From Lachnospiraceae bacterium (GTDB lineage Bacteria > Bacillota > Clostridia > Lachnospirales > Lachnospiraceae), in contig JAFSKG010000016.1 in assembly GCA_017449075.1 (NCBI GenBank), positions 1 to 64,000 of the forward strand: 64,000 nucleotides of DNA. Direction: 5' to 3'. The notes under the pieces are model-generated. The model did no database searches, had not been told where the DNA came from, and saw nothing but the letters and a program-made list of their open reading frames with translations. Of the stretch, positions 1 to 7,280 are shown in pieces. The first letter of the stretch is position 1. Each line of letters starts with the position of its first letter. A program made the position numbers and the translations under genes.

Positions 1-165
1 CAACGAAAGGCCAGCTTCAGCTCTAAACTATTTAACACCTATGCAATACAAGGAAAACTTTTACAAAAATGCTAAACTTTTACCAGCAAAAATCACTGAT
101 TTTTGCACCACCTAAGTGTATACTTTTTCTTGACTTTTCCAACATTTTCGACAAATTTTGTTCAC
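1..165. other. Gene-free edge of window
   Basis: I see no convincing coding sequence here. The only open frame (from 69 on the plus strand) has no ribosome binding site, no recognisable motif and runs into the 3' end of the minus-strand methyltransferase gene. The stretch is AT-rich 3' flanking DNA of that gene; a terminator follows at its right side. Confidence 0.6.
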
Positions 166-200
166 AAAATAAAAATGAGCCCTTCATTAGGTCTCATTTT
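166..200 (-). terminator. Rho-independent terminator of the methyltransferase gene
   Basis: Read on the minus strand, the arms at 200-193 and 179-172 (GAAAATGAG type, 8 bp) pair around a 13-nt loop that can add two more G-C pairs. The right arm runs into TTTTTATTTT. It lies about 60 nt beyond the stop codon of the THUMP methyltransferase gene. Confidence 0.6.
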
Positions 201-260
201 CGACTATATGCACATAAGATATGTATTATTTTACTATGTTATCTTTACAAAATCACTTTA

Positions 261-1409
261 TTAATGAAGATAACTATATAAGTATGTCTTTATCATTCCA
301 TTATAAAGTTTACGGTTCTTTGTCTCTTTACCCAATATTTTAGGAGTGTCTTCAAATGATGTAATAACATGCATATCAAAATTTTTCAGTTTGCTATACG
401 CCACTTTTAAGTCTCTATAAATTGGCACTATAGTATCCCTATCTTCAAGCCTCTCTCCATATGGCGGATTACTCAGAATTATTCCCCCATCAAGCTCCTT
501 AATGCAACTAAGATTCCAAAAATCTTTAACTGGGCAGGTTTCAAAATAAATTAAATCTGCCACATCTGCCCTCTCTGCATTTTCCTTAGCAATTCTTATC
601 ATATTTGAATCTATATCAAAGCCAAATATTTTTATCTCTTTCATAGTAAGTCGCTCTTGATTAATATTTTCAAGTGCTTCAATGCGCGCCTTCTTCCACT
701 CTTCTTTTGCTATTACATCCCAAGTTTCGCTCACAAATGCTCTATCTACTGACGGCGGAATATTACTTGCTATCATTGCAGCCTCTATTGGTATAGTTCC
801 CGAGCCACAAAATGGATCTATCAAAACTTTGTCTTTATTAAACTCAGTTAGTTTTATAAGTGCCGCTGCCAGTGTCTCTTCTATAGGTGCAAGCCCAGCT
901 TTTATTCTATAACCTCTCTTATGAAGCGAGTCGCCTGTTGTGTCAAGTCTTATACTACAAATATTTTTGTTGAACTTAACTCTAAATGGATATTTGCCTC
1001 TAGTCTCAGTTAAAACTTGTGTGTTATATACTTTTTTTAATCGATCTACAAATGCCCTTTTTACTGTTTTTTGATTTGCCTGTGAAGACCTTAAGATAGA
1101 ATTCTTATCCTGATTTGCTTTCGTAACTAAAAACTCTCCATCAACTGGCACAAACTTCTCTATCTCACAAAGTCTTGCATTTTCCAATAATTCGTCTGGC
1201 TCCATGGCTTTAAATGAAGCAATCTCTATCATCACACGTTCGCAAGTTCTCAAATTAAAATTAAGTCTTGGTATGTCAGCAATAGTTCCAATAGCTCTTA
1301 CTTCACCATCAGTTCCCTCTGCCAATTCAAGCCCAAGCTTTCTAACTTCACTTTTTAGAACTTTCTCAAGTCCAAAATGACAAATTAAAATAAATGTGAG
1401 TTTACCCAT
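261..1409 (-). CDS. THUMP-domain class I SAM-dependent RNA methyltransferase (RlmL/YpsC family)
   Basis: Probably methylates the exocyclic N2 of a guanosine in 23S rRNA; the family includes RlmL of E. coli and YpsC of Bacillus. The N-terminal ferredoxin-like/THUMP part covers about residues 1-155. The methyltransferase part follows, with the SAM-binding loop DPFCGSG at 198-204 and the catalytic N-PP-Y motif NPPYGER at 314-320, typical of N-methyltransferases. At 382 residues it has the length of the single-domain Gram-positive form and lacks the second (RlmK) methyltransferase of E. coli RlmL. An upstream TTG would lengthen the frame to 1463, but the family start (GKLTFILICHFGLE) and the promoter 6 nt upstream both argue for the ATG at 1409. 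No Shine-Dalgarno sequence precedes it, so the mRNA is probably leaderless. Exact target base not determined. Confidence 0.88.
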   Translation of the reverse strand: MGKLTFILICHFGLEKVLKSEVRKLGLELAEGTDGEVRAIGTIADIPRLNFNLRTCERVMIEIASFKAMEPDELLENARLCEIEKFVPVDGEFLVTKANQDKNSILRSSQANQKTVKRAFVDRLKKVYNTQVLTETRGKYPFRVKFNKNICSIRLDTTGDSLHKRGYRIKAGLAPIEETLAAALIKLTEFNKDKVLIDPFCGSGTIPIEAAMIASNIPPSVDRAFVSETWDVIAKEEWKKARIEALENINQERLTMKEIKIFGFDIDSNMIRIAKENAERADVADLIYFETCPVKDFWNLSCIKELDGGIILSNPPYGERLEDRDTIVPIYRDLKVAYSKLKNFDMHVITSFEDTPKILGKETKNRKLYNGMIKTYLYSYLH

Positions 1410-1415
1410 AAGCAT

Positions 1416-1444
1416 ATGATAGCACAGCATATTGGCATTTGCAA
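1416..1444 (-). promoter_or_regulatory. Promoter giving a leaderless methyltransferase mRNA
   Basis: Minus strand: -35 TTGCAA (1444-1439), 17-bp spacer, extended -10 TGC-TATCAT (-10 at 1421-1416). Only 6 nt separate the -10 from the ATG at 1409, so transcription should begin at or beside the start codon. Its -35 is one base from the -35 of the divergent promoter. Confidence 0.7.
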
Positions 1445-1445
1445 C

Positions 1446-1474
1446 TTTACGTGATTTTAACAATGTGCTATAAT
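1446..1474 (+). promoter_or_regulatory. Extended -10 promoter of the 1504 lipoprotein gene
   Basis: -35 TTTACG (1446-1451), 17-bp spacer, perfect TATAAT (1469-1474) preceded by TG one base upstream (TGC-TATAAT). It leads to a normal leader with AAAGGA at 1491-1496 before the ATG at 1504. Confidence 0.75.
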
Positions 1475-1503
1475 TAATATAGATTTTATGAAAGGAAACT
1501 TAT

Positions 1504-2598
1504 ATGAAAAAATTTTCAAATATCATGCTTCTTGTTTTAACTTTAAGCGTAGTTACAATTTTTACAGCTTGTACTACTAACACAAAAACAGAGCAAAATG
1601 CTGGTAGTGGTGACTCAGCAAGCAAAGTTGTTTTATCCAACAAAGTATTTTCAATATCACCTGACAGCAAATTTGACAACCAATATACTACTAAAGTATC
1701 TGACACATATATAGAACTATATGATAACGAAAGTGTTGAAAAAGGAAACCCTGGCTTACTCTTCGCGATTTGTGCATTTGAAAACCCTAAAGACTGGGCA
1801 GGCGGGCCTCATGAAAAATATGGAGAACTTAAACTAAATGATGGGAAGCTCTACGACATTATCATTGGCTATCCTACTGAATCGCAATTCGGTTTTGACT
1901 CATCTGATATGCCAGCTAAATATAAGGCAATGTATGATGCAAGATTTGACATTGCAAAAACAGTAACTGGTCTAAATGGTGAAAAGATAGATGTAGGCGC
2001 TGGCGCAAAGGGCGAAAACCTATACAAAGACATTTTAAATAATCACTTAGACGTATTAAAGAATGATGTTGATTCAAATGAACTTGAAAGCAAAAACATG
2101 AGCCCGATGTATAATGAAATAAAAACTGCTAGTGACAACTATATAGACCAAGTTGGTTATGTATACTATGATGTAAATGTAGATGGTATAGACGAGTTAC
2201 TGATCGGCGAAATATCTGATGATGCCAATTATGCAGGTATAATTTATGATATGTATACAATGGTAGATAGAAAGCCTGCTCATGTAGTTAGTGGCTGGGA
2301 CAGAAATAGATACTATGTGTCAAAAGGCGGAATGATTGAAAATGAGTATTCTGACGGCGCAGACTCAAGTGGACTTAGCGTTTACATTCTTGAATCAAAT
2401 AGCACAGATTTTACTTTCCAACTCGGAGTAAAATATGATGGCTATACCGACGAAAAGAATCCTTGGTTTGTCGCACACACTAAAGAAGGTGATGACTACA
2501 AATGGGAAAAGACCACTGAGGATGAATACAACGAAATCACTAAGAGATTCGAAAATCACGTTAAACTAAATTATATTCCATTCTCAAGTCTTAAATAA
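1504..2598 (+). CDS. Secreted lipoprotein of unknown function
   Basis: I do not recognise a named family. A lipoprotein signal peptide is clear: positive MKK start, hydrophobic stretch, then a lipobox-like FTAC with the acylated Cys at residue 23. A Ser/Asn/Thr-rich linker follows. Around residues 222-236 the sequence DVNVDGIDELLIGE resembles the Asp-rich 'D-x-N-x-D-G-x-D-E-L' loops common in Clostridia surface lipoproteins and may bind calcium; this is inference. Predicted site is the outer face of the cytoplasmic membrane. It is a single-gene plus-strand unit with its own strong extended -10 promoter, a good AAAGGA ribosome binding site and a terminator right after it. No neighbour hints at function. 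Confidence 0.8.
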   Translation: MKKFSNIMLLVLTLSVVTIFTACTTNTKTEQNAGSGDSASKVVLSNKVFSISPDSKFDNQYTTKVSDTYIELYDNESVEKGNPGLLFAICAFENPKDWAGGPHEKYGELKLNDGKLYDIIIGYPTESQFGFDSSDMPAKYKAMYDARFDIAKTVTGLNGEKIDVGAGAKGENLYKDILNNHLDVLKNDVDSNELESKNMSPMYNEIKTASDNYIDQVGYVYYDVNVDGIDELLIGEISDDANYAGIIYDMYTMVDRKPAHVVSGWDRNRYYVSKGGMIENEYSDGADSSGLSVYILESNSTDFTFQLGVKYDGYTDEKNPWFVAHTKEGDDYKWEKTTEDEYNEITKRFENHVKLNYIPFSSLK

Positions 2599-2620
2599 TA
2601 ATATAATAATTATAAAATAA

Positions 2621-2652
2621 AAAATAAATGGCTCGCTGCCATTTATTTTTTT
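2621..2652. terminator. Bidirectional terminator between convergent genes
   Basis: A 12-bp perfect stem (AAAATAAATGGC at 2621-2632 with 2638-2649) and 5-nt loop TCGCT is followed by T residues on the plus strand and a T-rich run on the minus strand. It lies between the convergent 3' ends at 2598 and 2669 and can serve both. Confidence 0.85.
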
Positions 2653-2668
2653 GTATCATTTTAAAATA

Positions 2669-3175
2669 TTATTTTCGTCTTCCGCCAAATAGCAAATACA
2701 AAAGACCACAAACCAGCAAGAAACCAAATGGTCCACTAAATGCCAAACTTCCAACTCCATATGCTATATTGCCAAACATTCTCAAGATTCCATAGACAAT
2801 TATAAAAAATACAAGGAAGGCTATTGTGCAACCAATAACACTGTTGGAACTATAATAAGTTCTAAAGCCACCATTTCCTGAATTTGCGCTACGGTTATTA
2901 TAAGACTCTCCTTGTGACCTGTAATCATCATTGCTATAATCATTTTCATTAGATGATGTCTTGTTTATACCTTCTCCAGTATTGACGGTTTTTATGGTCT
3001 TCGCTATAAGTCTTGGGTCGCCAAGTTCTGCTATGACTTCTTTTTCAGTTTTACCTTTTTTCATTTCATCAGAAATATACTTGTCATAGTAGTCAAGCTG
3101 CGCATTTATCGCATCTTTCTCTAATGACATCTCCAATGACTCTTTTAAAATTCTCAAAAATTCATTTCTGTTCAT
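2669..3175 (-). CDS. HAAS/DUF1700-type membrane protein
   Basis: Small integral membrane protein of 168 residues. Residues 1-65 form the helical module typical of DUF1700/HAAS proteins, with the hallmark 'EKEVIAELGDPRLIAKTI' around 43-60. A Ser/Asn/Tyr-rich linker follows (about 70-105), then two hydrophobic segments near 112-135 and 140-162 and a basic C-terminus (GGRRK). Family members are usually paired with a PadR regulator and act in envelope stress control; no PadR gene is next to this one, so its partner is unknown. The ATG at 3175 has only a weak GAGTGA ribosome binding site; a TATAAT at 3195-3200 would give a leader of about 15 nt. Confidence 0.75.
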   Translation of the reverse strand: MNRNEFLRILKESLEMSLEKDAINAQLDYYDKYISDEMKKGKTEKEVIAELGDPRLIAKTIKTVNTGEGINKTSSNENDYSNDDYRSQGESYNNRSANSGNGGFRTYYSSNSVIGCTIAFLVFFIIVYGILRMFGNIAYGVGSLAFSGPFGFLLVCGLLYLLFGGRRK

Positions 3176-3257
3176 AAAAATTCACTCTATTCAAATTATA
3201 CAATTTATCAAAATACTTAATTTAATTCAAAAAATTAAAAATATTACTTTGATTAAG

Positions 3258-3491
3258 CTATTTACCTAGAAACATAAAATATAATGCAATTATAAAAATT
3301 AATAGTAGTATAATATTATAGTCACCATTTATAATTCCCCAGCCATCTTTCGATAATAAAGAAAAAAATATTAAAAGAATAAATACTAGTAACAAGCATC
3401 CTACTGATTTATTTTTTATCTCATCATCTTTTATTTTCTTATCTAACTTCTTTAGCCCTTTTAACGATTTTTCAAACTGCTTATTATCCAT
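3258..3491 (-). CDS. Small two-helix membrane protein, unknown
   Basis: 77 residues, family not recognised. The first 30 are highly charged (Lys/Asp/Glu) and likely cytoplasmic; two hydrophobic helices follow at about 31-47 and 58-75. It lies 15 nt downstream of aspS in the same direction and may be co-transcribed with it. No clear ribosome binding site precedes the ATG, so expression is less certain than for its neighbours. Confidence 0.55.
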   Translation of the reverse strand: MDNKQFEKSLKGLKKLDKKIKDDEIKNKSVGCLLLVFILLIFFSLLSKDGWGIINGDYNIILLLIFIIALYFMFLGK

Positions 3492-3506
3492 AATAAATTC
3501 GTATGC

Positions 3507-5288
3507 TTAATCAATATCTACTTTAATACTTAATTCTTTCAACTGTTTCTCATCCACAGGGCTTGGGGTTTTAACCATCAAGCAGCTAGCATCCTTAGTC
3601 TTAGGGAATGCAATAACCTCTCTTATAGACTTCGCATGAGCCATAAGCATAACCACTCTATCAAGTCCATATGCAAGTCCGCCATGTGGTGGCACTCCAT
3701 ATTTAAATGCATCAAGCAAGAACCCAAATTGTTCATGTGCTTTTTCTTTTGTAAATCCTAAAACTTCAAACATTCGTTCTTGAATTTCAGGTTGGTGTAT
3801 TCTTATAGAACCTCCGCCTATCTCATTTCCATTTAACACTATGTCATATGCTTTCGCACGGCAGTTCTCTGGATTTTTGAAAAATGCATCAACATCTTCA
3901 TCCATTACCATAGTGAATGGGTGGTGCATTGCTACAAGTCTATTCTCTTCTTCACTAAATTCAAAAAGTGGGAACTCAGTTACCCATAAGAAATTAAATT
4001 TATTTTCATCTATAAGTCCTAACTCTTCACCGAGTTTCAGACGAAGCGCACCAAGAACTGCCCACACAACTTTTTTCTTATCAGCAGCAAAAAGAAGTAA
4101 GTCACCCTTCTCTCCACCCATAGCTGCTACAAGATTATTTAACTCATCTTCAGTCATAAACTTACTGAATGAAGATTTAAAACTTCCATCTTCTTCTATT
4201 GATAAGTAGGCAAGTCCTTTTACTCCATAGTCCTTAGCATACTCAACTAAAGCATCTATTTTCTTTCTTGGCATAGCCCCTTGACCTTTTACGCAAAGTC
4301 CCTTTACTACTCCGCCATCTTTTACTGCATTTGCAAATACTCCGAAGCCACAATCTTTAACTACATCAGTTACATCTTTAAGTTTCATTTCAAATCTTGT
4401 ATCTGGTTTATCTGAACCATAGTCATTCATAGCATCTATCCACTTCATTCTTTGAATTGGAAGTTGCAAATCATAATTTAAAACTTCTTTAAATAAATAT
4501 TTTAAAAATCTTGAATTTACATCTATTACATCTTCTATATCCACAAATGACAACTCCATATCTATCTGAGTGAACTCTGGTTGTCTATCTGCTCTCAAAT
4601 CTTCATCTCTATAACATCTTGCAAGTTGGAAATATCTATCCATTCCAGATACCATAAGAAGCTGCTTGTAGAGCTGCGGACTTTGTGGAAGTGCATAAAA
4701 ACATCCAGGATTTACACGAGATGGCACAAGATAATCTCTCGCACCTTCAGGTGTTGATTTACAAAATGTTGGCGTCTCTATCTCTATAAAGCCTTCGTCA
4801 GATAAAAATTTTCTTGTAAGCACAGTAACTTTAGACCTAAGCATAAGATTTTCTTGAAGTGGTCTTCTTCTCAAATCAAGATATCTATATTCAAGTCTTA
4901 GTTCTTCTCTTGTTGGTATCTCATCTTCTATCGGAAATGGCAATACATCTGATGTTGAAAGTATTCTAAGTTCACTCGGTATAACCTCTATAGTTCCGGT
5001 TTTAAGTTTCTCATTTATATCAGATCTCTTTTGCACTACTCCTTTAACTGCAACAACATACTCAAACTTAAGTTCTTTCGCTTTTTCAAATACCGCCTTA
5101 TCAGTAGTTGCCTCGTCAAATACAACCTGTATAAGTCCAGACCTATCTCTGACATCTGTGAATATGAGAGCCCCCTTATTCCTTGACCTCTCGACCCATC
5201 CCATGACTACAACTTCTTTACCTATGTCACCTTCTGTGAACTCTGCACATCTTTTTGTTCTTTTTAATCCTTTGATACTTTCTGCCAT
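3507..5288 (-). CDS. aspS: Aspartate--tRNA ligase
   Basis: Class II aminoacyl-tRNA synthetase that charges tRNA-Asp. The 593 residues match the bacterial type, which carries a GAD insertion domain. Visible parts in order: N-terminal OB-fold anticodon-binding domain (about 1-110, with the family's WVERSRNKGALIFTDVRDR), motif 2 with CYRDEDLRADRQPEFTQID, the GAD insert (about 290-420), and motif 3 with GLAYGLDRVVMLM near the end. The start at 5288 is supported by a GAGGAG ribosome binding site. It is part of a hisS-fic-aspS cluster. No T-box leader is present, because the gene follows directly on the fic gene. Whether it is discriminating or also charges tRNA-Asn cannot be told from sequence alone. 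Confidence 0.97.
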   Translation of the reverse strand: MAESIKGLKRTKRCAEFTEGDIGKEVVVMGWVERSRNKGALIFTDVRDRSGLIQVVFDEATTDKAVFEKAKELKFEYVVAVKGVVQKRSDINEKLKTGTIEVIPSELRILSTSDVLPFPIEDEIPTREELRLEYRYLDLRRRPLQENLMLRSKVTVLTRKFLSDEGFIEIETPTFCKSTPEGARDYLVPSRVNPGCFYALPQSPQLYKQLLMVSGMDRYFQLARCYRDEDLRADRQPEFTQIDMELSFVDIEDVIDVNSRFLKYLFKEVLNYDLQLPIQRMKWIDAMNDYGSDKPDTRFEMKLKDVTDVVKDCGFGVFANAVKDGGVVKGLCVKGQGAMPRKKIDALVEYAKDYGVKGLAYLSIEEDGSFKSSFSKFMTEDELNNLVAAMGGEKGDLLLFAADKKKVVWAVLGALRLKLGEELGLIDENKFNFLWVTEFPLFEFSEEENRLVAMHHPFTMVMDEDVDAFFKNPENCRAKAYDIVLNGNEIGGGSIRIHQPEIQERMFEVLGFTKEKAHEQFGFLLDAFKYGVPPHGGLAYGLDRVVMLMAHAKSIREVIAFPKTKDASCLMVKTPSPVDEKQLKELSIKVDID

Positions 5289-5320
5289 ATCTATTACTCC
5301 TCAAATAATTTTCTATTCTC

Positions 5321-5926
5321 TTATAATTCTTCCGTCTTATATTCCTTATACCCCTCGTAAAAATAACTGTGGTCAATACCTTTAATATATATTTCTCTAT
5401 CACTAATTTTATCAGTTAATGCACTTTTAAGTAACTCTTTAATTTCTCTATCATCAACTGGACTATTGACCATAGCATTTAAGTACTTGTCTTTATCAAC
5501 TTTGCTCCAGTCTACTGCTTTCTTTAATTGCTTTTTTAGAATTACATCTAACCAAATTCTTGTGCTTCTGCCATTCCCTTCTCTGAAAGGATGAGCAATA
5601 TTCATCTCGACATATTTTTCTATAATCTCATCAAAAGTAGCTTGGGGCATACTTTCTATTTTCTTTATTGATTCTTCCAAATATAAAACTGGTGCAAATC
5701 TAAAATTACCTTTTGCAATATTTTCTTTTCTAATTACACCAGCAAAATTATATACTTTATCAAATAAAGTCTTGTGTATTATTTTTAAACTTTCAAATGT
5801 CCCAGGCTCTAACTCATCAAGTTTTCCACTATCAAATAACTCTTTTGCGCCAATCTTACTAAGTCTTTCTTCTTCTTTTGATAATTCAATTTGATCTGTC
5901 AAGCCTAGTTTGTTTTCTAAAATCAT
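5321..5926 (-). CDS. Fic-family AMP-transferase, class III (C-terminal self-inhibition)
   Basis: Fic enzymes move AMP from ATP to a hydroxyl of a target protein. The complete core motif HPFREGNGRSTR is at about residues 112-123, with catalytic His112, counted from the ATG at 5926. The C-terminal tail carries SYFYEG (about 187-192), which fits the (S/T)xxxE(G/N) inhibitory motif. Having it at the C-terminus defines class III, whose model is Neisseria NmFic; the segments GIRKEN/NISKG-like, YVEMNIAHPF and RSTRIWLD also match what I recall of NmFic. Enzymes of this class oligomerise and self-modify to release inhibition, so no separate antitoxin is needed and none is seen. The ATG at 5926 has AGGAG four bases upstream and is preferred over an upstream ATG (5944) inside hisS. 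It sits between hisS and aspS. Known relatives modify GyrB/ParE; whether this one does is inference. Confidence 0.9.
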   Translation of the reverse strand: MILENKLGLTDQIELSKEEERLSKIGAKELFDSGKLDELEPGTFESLKIIHKTLFDKVYNFAGVIRKENIAKGNFRFAPVLYLEESIKKIESMPQATFDEIIEKYVEMNIAHPFREGNGRSTRIWLDVILKKQLKKAVDWSKVDKDKYLNAMVNSPVDDREIKELLKSALTDKISDREIYIKGIDHSYFYEGYKEYKTEEL

Positions 5927-5936
5927 GTTTCTCCTG

Positions 5937-7214
5937 TTATGCATTAAATGTCTTAAATTCGGTGTAGCCGAGTGTTTCTAATTTTTCACATTGAAATTTT
6001 TTATTTTTTGCAAGTTCTGCTATATAAACTATATTTCCACTTTTTCTTTCTTCTAATGCTTGCTTAATCACATCCGCTTTTTTATCTATAGGCATTCCTT
6101 TTTCTATTAAGTATGCAATCTTTTTAACACCACTTGGTATCTTGAAATCATCATCAAGATATATTCCTATAATTCTCTCAAATCCAATTGAAATTCCAAG
6201 TGCTGGCACATCTTGACCTATAAACTTACTTACCATCTTGTCATATCGTCCACCACCACCTACAGAACCAGAAAACTTTTCTGACTTTATTTCAAATATT
6301 GGTCCTGTGTAGTAGCCCATACCACGGACGAGAGTTGGGTTAAAGTAAATTTTTACATCAACATTTTTTGTGACAGTCTCAATTATCTCAATCAAGTTGT
6401 TGCAAACATTTTCTAACTCAACATCCATTAATGATGCGGGTTCGCCTACAATTTTGTTTTGCAAATTTCTTATGGCTGCCACAGGCTCGTTCGCCCCTAC
6501 ATTATCAAATAACGAATTGAATTTGTCAATTTTTTGTTCGTCATAACCTTTTGCAAGCAACTCTTTTTTTACTCCATCAAATCCAACTTTATCAAGCTTA
6601 TCAAGAGTTATGCACACTGACTCAAAGTCCTCATCGCTAAATCCAGCATACATAACCATTGCTCTTAGTATTCTTCTATCATTTATGTCAAAAGAAAAAT
6701 TATATTTATCAAACTGAATTTCTTTAAGGAGTGTTGATGTAGCAAGAAGCGTCTCTATCTCACCAAGATTAGTTGCCTCTCCCAAAATATCTATATCGCA
6801 CTGGCAAAATTGTCTAAATCTTCCTTTCTGTGGTCTATCCGCTCTAAAGACATTTCCTATCTGCATCGCCTTAAATGGCAGTGTCAACTTATCTTTATTA
6901 TTACTGTAAAATCTACAAAGTGGCACAGTCAAATCATAGCGAAGACCTGAGTCAACCAAATCATTTACATTTCCAGATTCAGCTGCCTTATCAAGTTTCT
7001 CACCTCGTTTCAAGATTTTAAATATTAACTTTTCATTATCCCAGCCTTGGTCTGATAAAAGATTTTCTATGTGCTCAATATTTGGAGTCTCTATCTCAGT
7101 AAATCCAAATCTTCCATACACTTCTCTTATCTTTGAAAGAATGAATTGACGAATCTCCATCTCACGAGGTTCGATATCTTTCATTCCATTCACAGGTGTT
7201 TTAATCATCTGCAT
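5937..7214 (-). CDS. hisS: Histidine--tRNA ligase
   Basis: Class II synthetase for tRNA-His. Visible features: motif 1 region with TPVNGMKDI, the histidine-binding GLRYDLTVPLCRF, motif 2 with FRADRPQKGRFRQF (about 124-137), and the second histidine loop LVRGMGYYTGPIFEI. Motif 3 contains ALGISIGFERI. The C-terminal anticodon-binding domain is short: only about 60 residues follow motif 3, where E. coli-type enzymes have about 90. I recall the same short ending in Lachnospiraceae HisS proteins, so this supports the taxonomic placement rather than truncation. The ATG at 7214 has AAAGGA eight bases upstream, reached directly from the repeat pair between pncB and hisS. Confidence 0.95.
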   Translation of the reverse strand: MQMIKTPVNGMKDIEPREMEIRQFILSKIREVYGRFGFTEIETPNIEHIENLLSDQGWDNEKLIFKILKRGEKLDKAAESGNVNDLVDSGLRYDLTVPLCRFYSNNKDKLTLPFKAMQIGNVFRADRPQKGRFRQFCQCDIDILGEATNLGEIETLLATSTLLKEIQFDKYNFSFDINDRRILRAMVMYAGFSDEDFESVCITLDKLDKVGFDGVKKELLAKGYDEQKIDKFNSLFDNVGANEPVAAIRNLQNKIVGEPASLMDVELENVCNNLIEIIETVTKNVDVKIYFNPTLVRGMGYYTGPIFEIKSEKFSGSVGGGGRYDKMVSKFIGQDVPALGISIGFERIIGIYLDDDFKIPSGVKKIAYLIEKGMPIDKKADVIKQALEERKSGNIVYIAELAKNKKFQCEKLETLGYTEFKTFNA

Positions 7215-7228
7215 TTTTATATCCTTTC

Positions 7229-7251
7229 GGGCTCGCAGTGCTCGCCCCTAC
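7229..7251. repeat. Small GC-rich hairpin repeat, copy 1
   Basis: GGGCTC at one end and TCGCCCCTAC at the other frame a variable centre and can form an imperfect hairpin. On the minus strand it ends in GAGCCC immediately before the hisS ribosome binding site. Similar copies lie at 7255-7280 and 56966-56989, with a shorter relative at 25021-25038. They stand out as GC-rich islands in AT-rich DNA. Confidence 0.7.
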
Positions 7252-7254
7252 AAT

Positions 7255-7280
7255 GGGCTCCGTAAACGTTCGCCCCTACG
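7255..7280. repeat. Small GC-rich hairpin repeat, copy 2
   Basis: Tandem neighbour of copy 1, three bases away, with the same ends GGGCTC and TTCGCCCCTACG and an inner CGT-AA-ACG mini-palindrome. On the minus strand its CGTAGGGGCG end supplies the TAG stop codon of pncB. Confidence 0.7.

Noticed and set aside
69..281. 70-aa plus-strand open frame at the window edge
   Set aside because: No ribosome binding site or motif, and it overlaps the terminator and 3' end of the minus-strand methyltransferase gene.
3841..4209. 122-aa plus-strand open frame
   Set aside because: Antisense to aspS; Ser-rich shadow of AT-rich codons.
5289..7228. T-box leaders for hisS or aspS
   Set aside because: The upstream gaps are too short (tens of bases) and hold only SD sites and the hairpin repeats.
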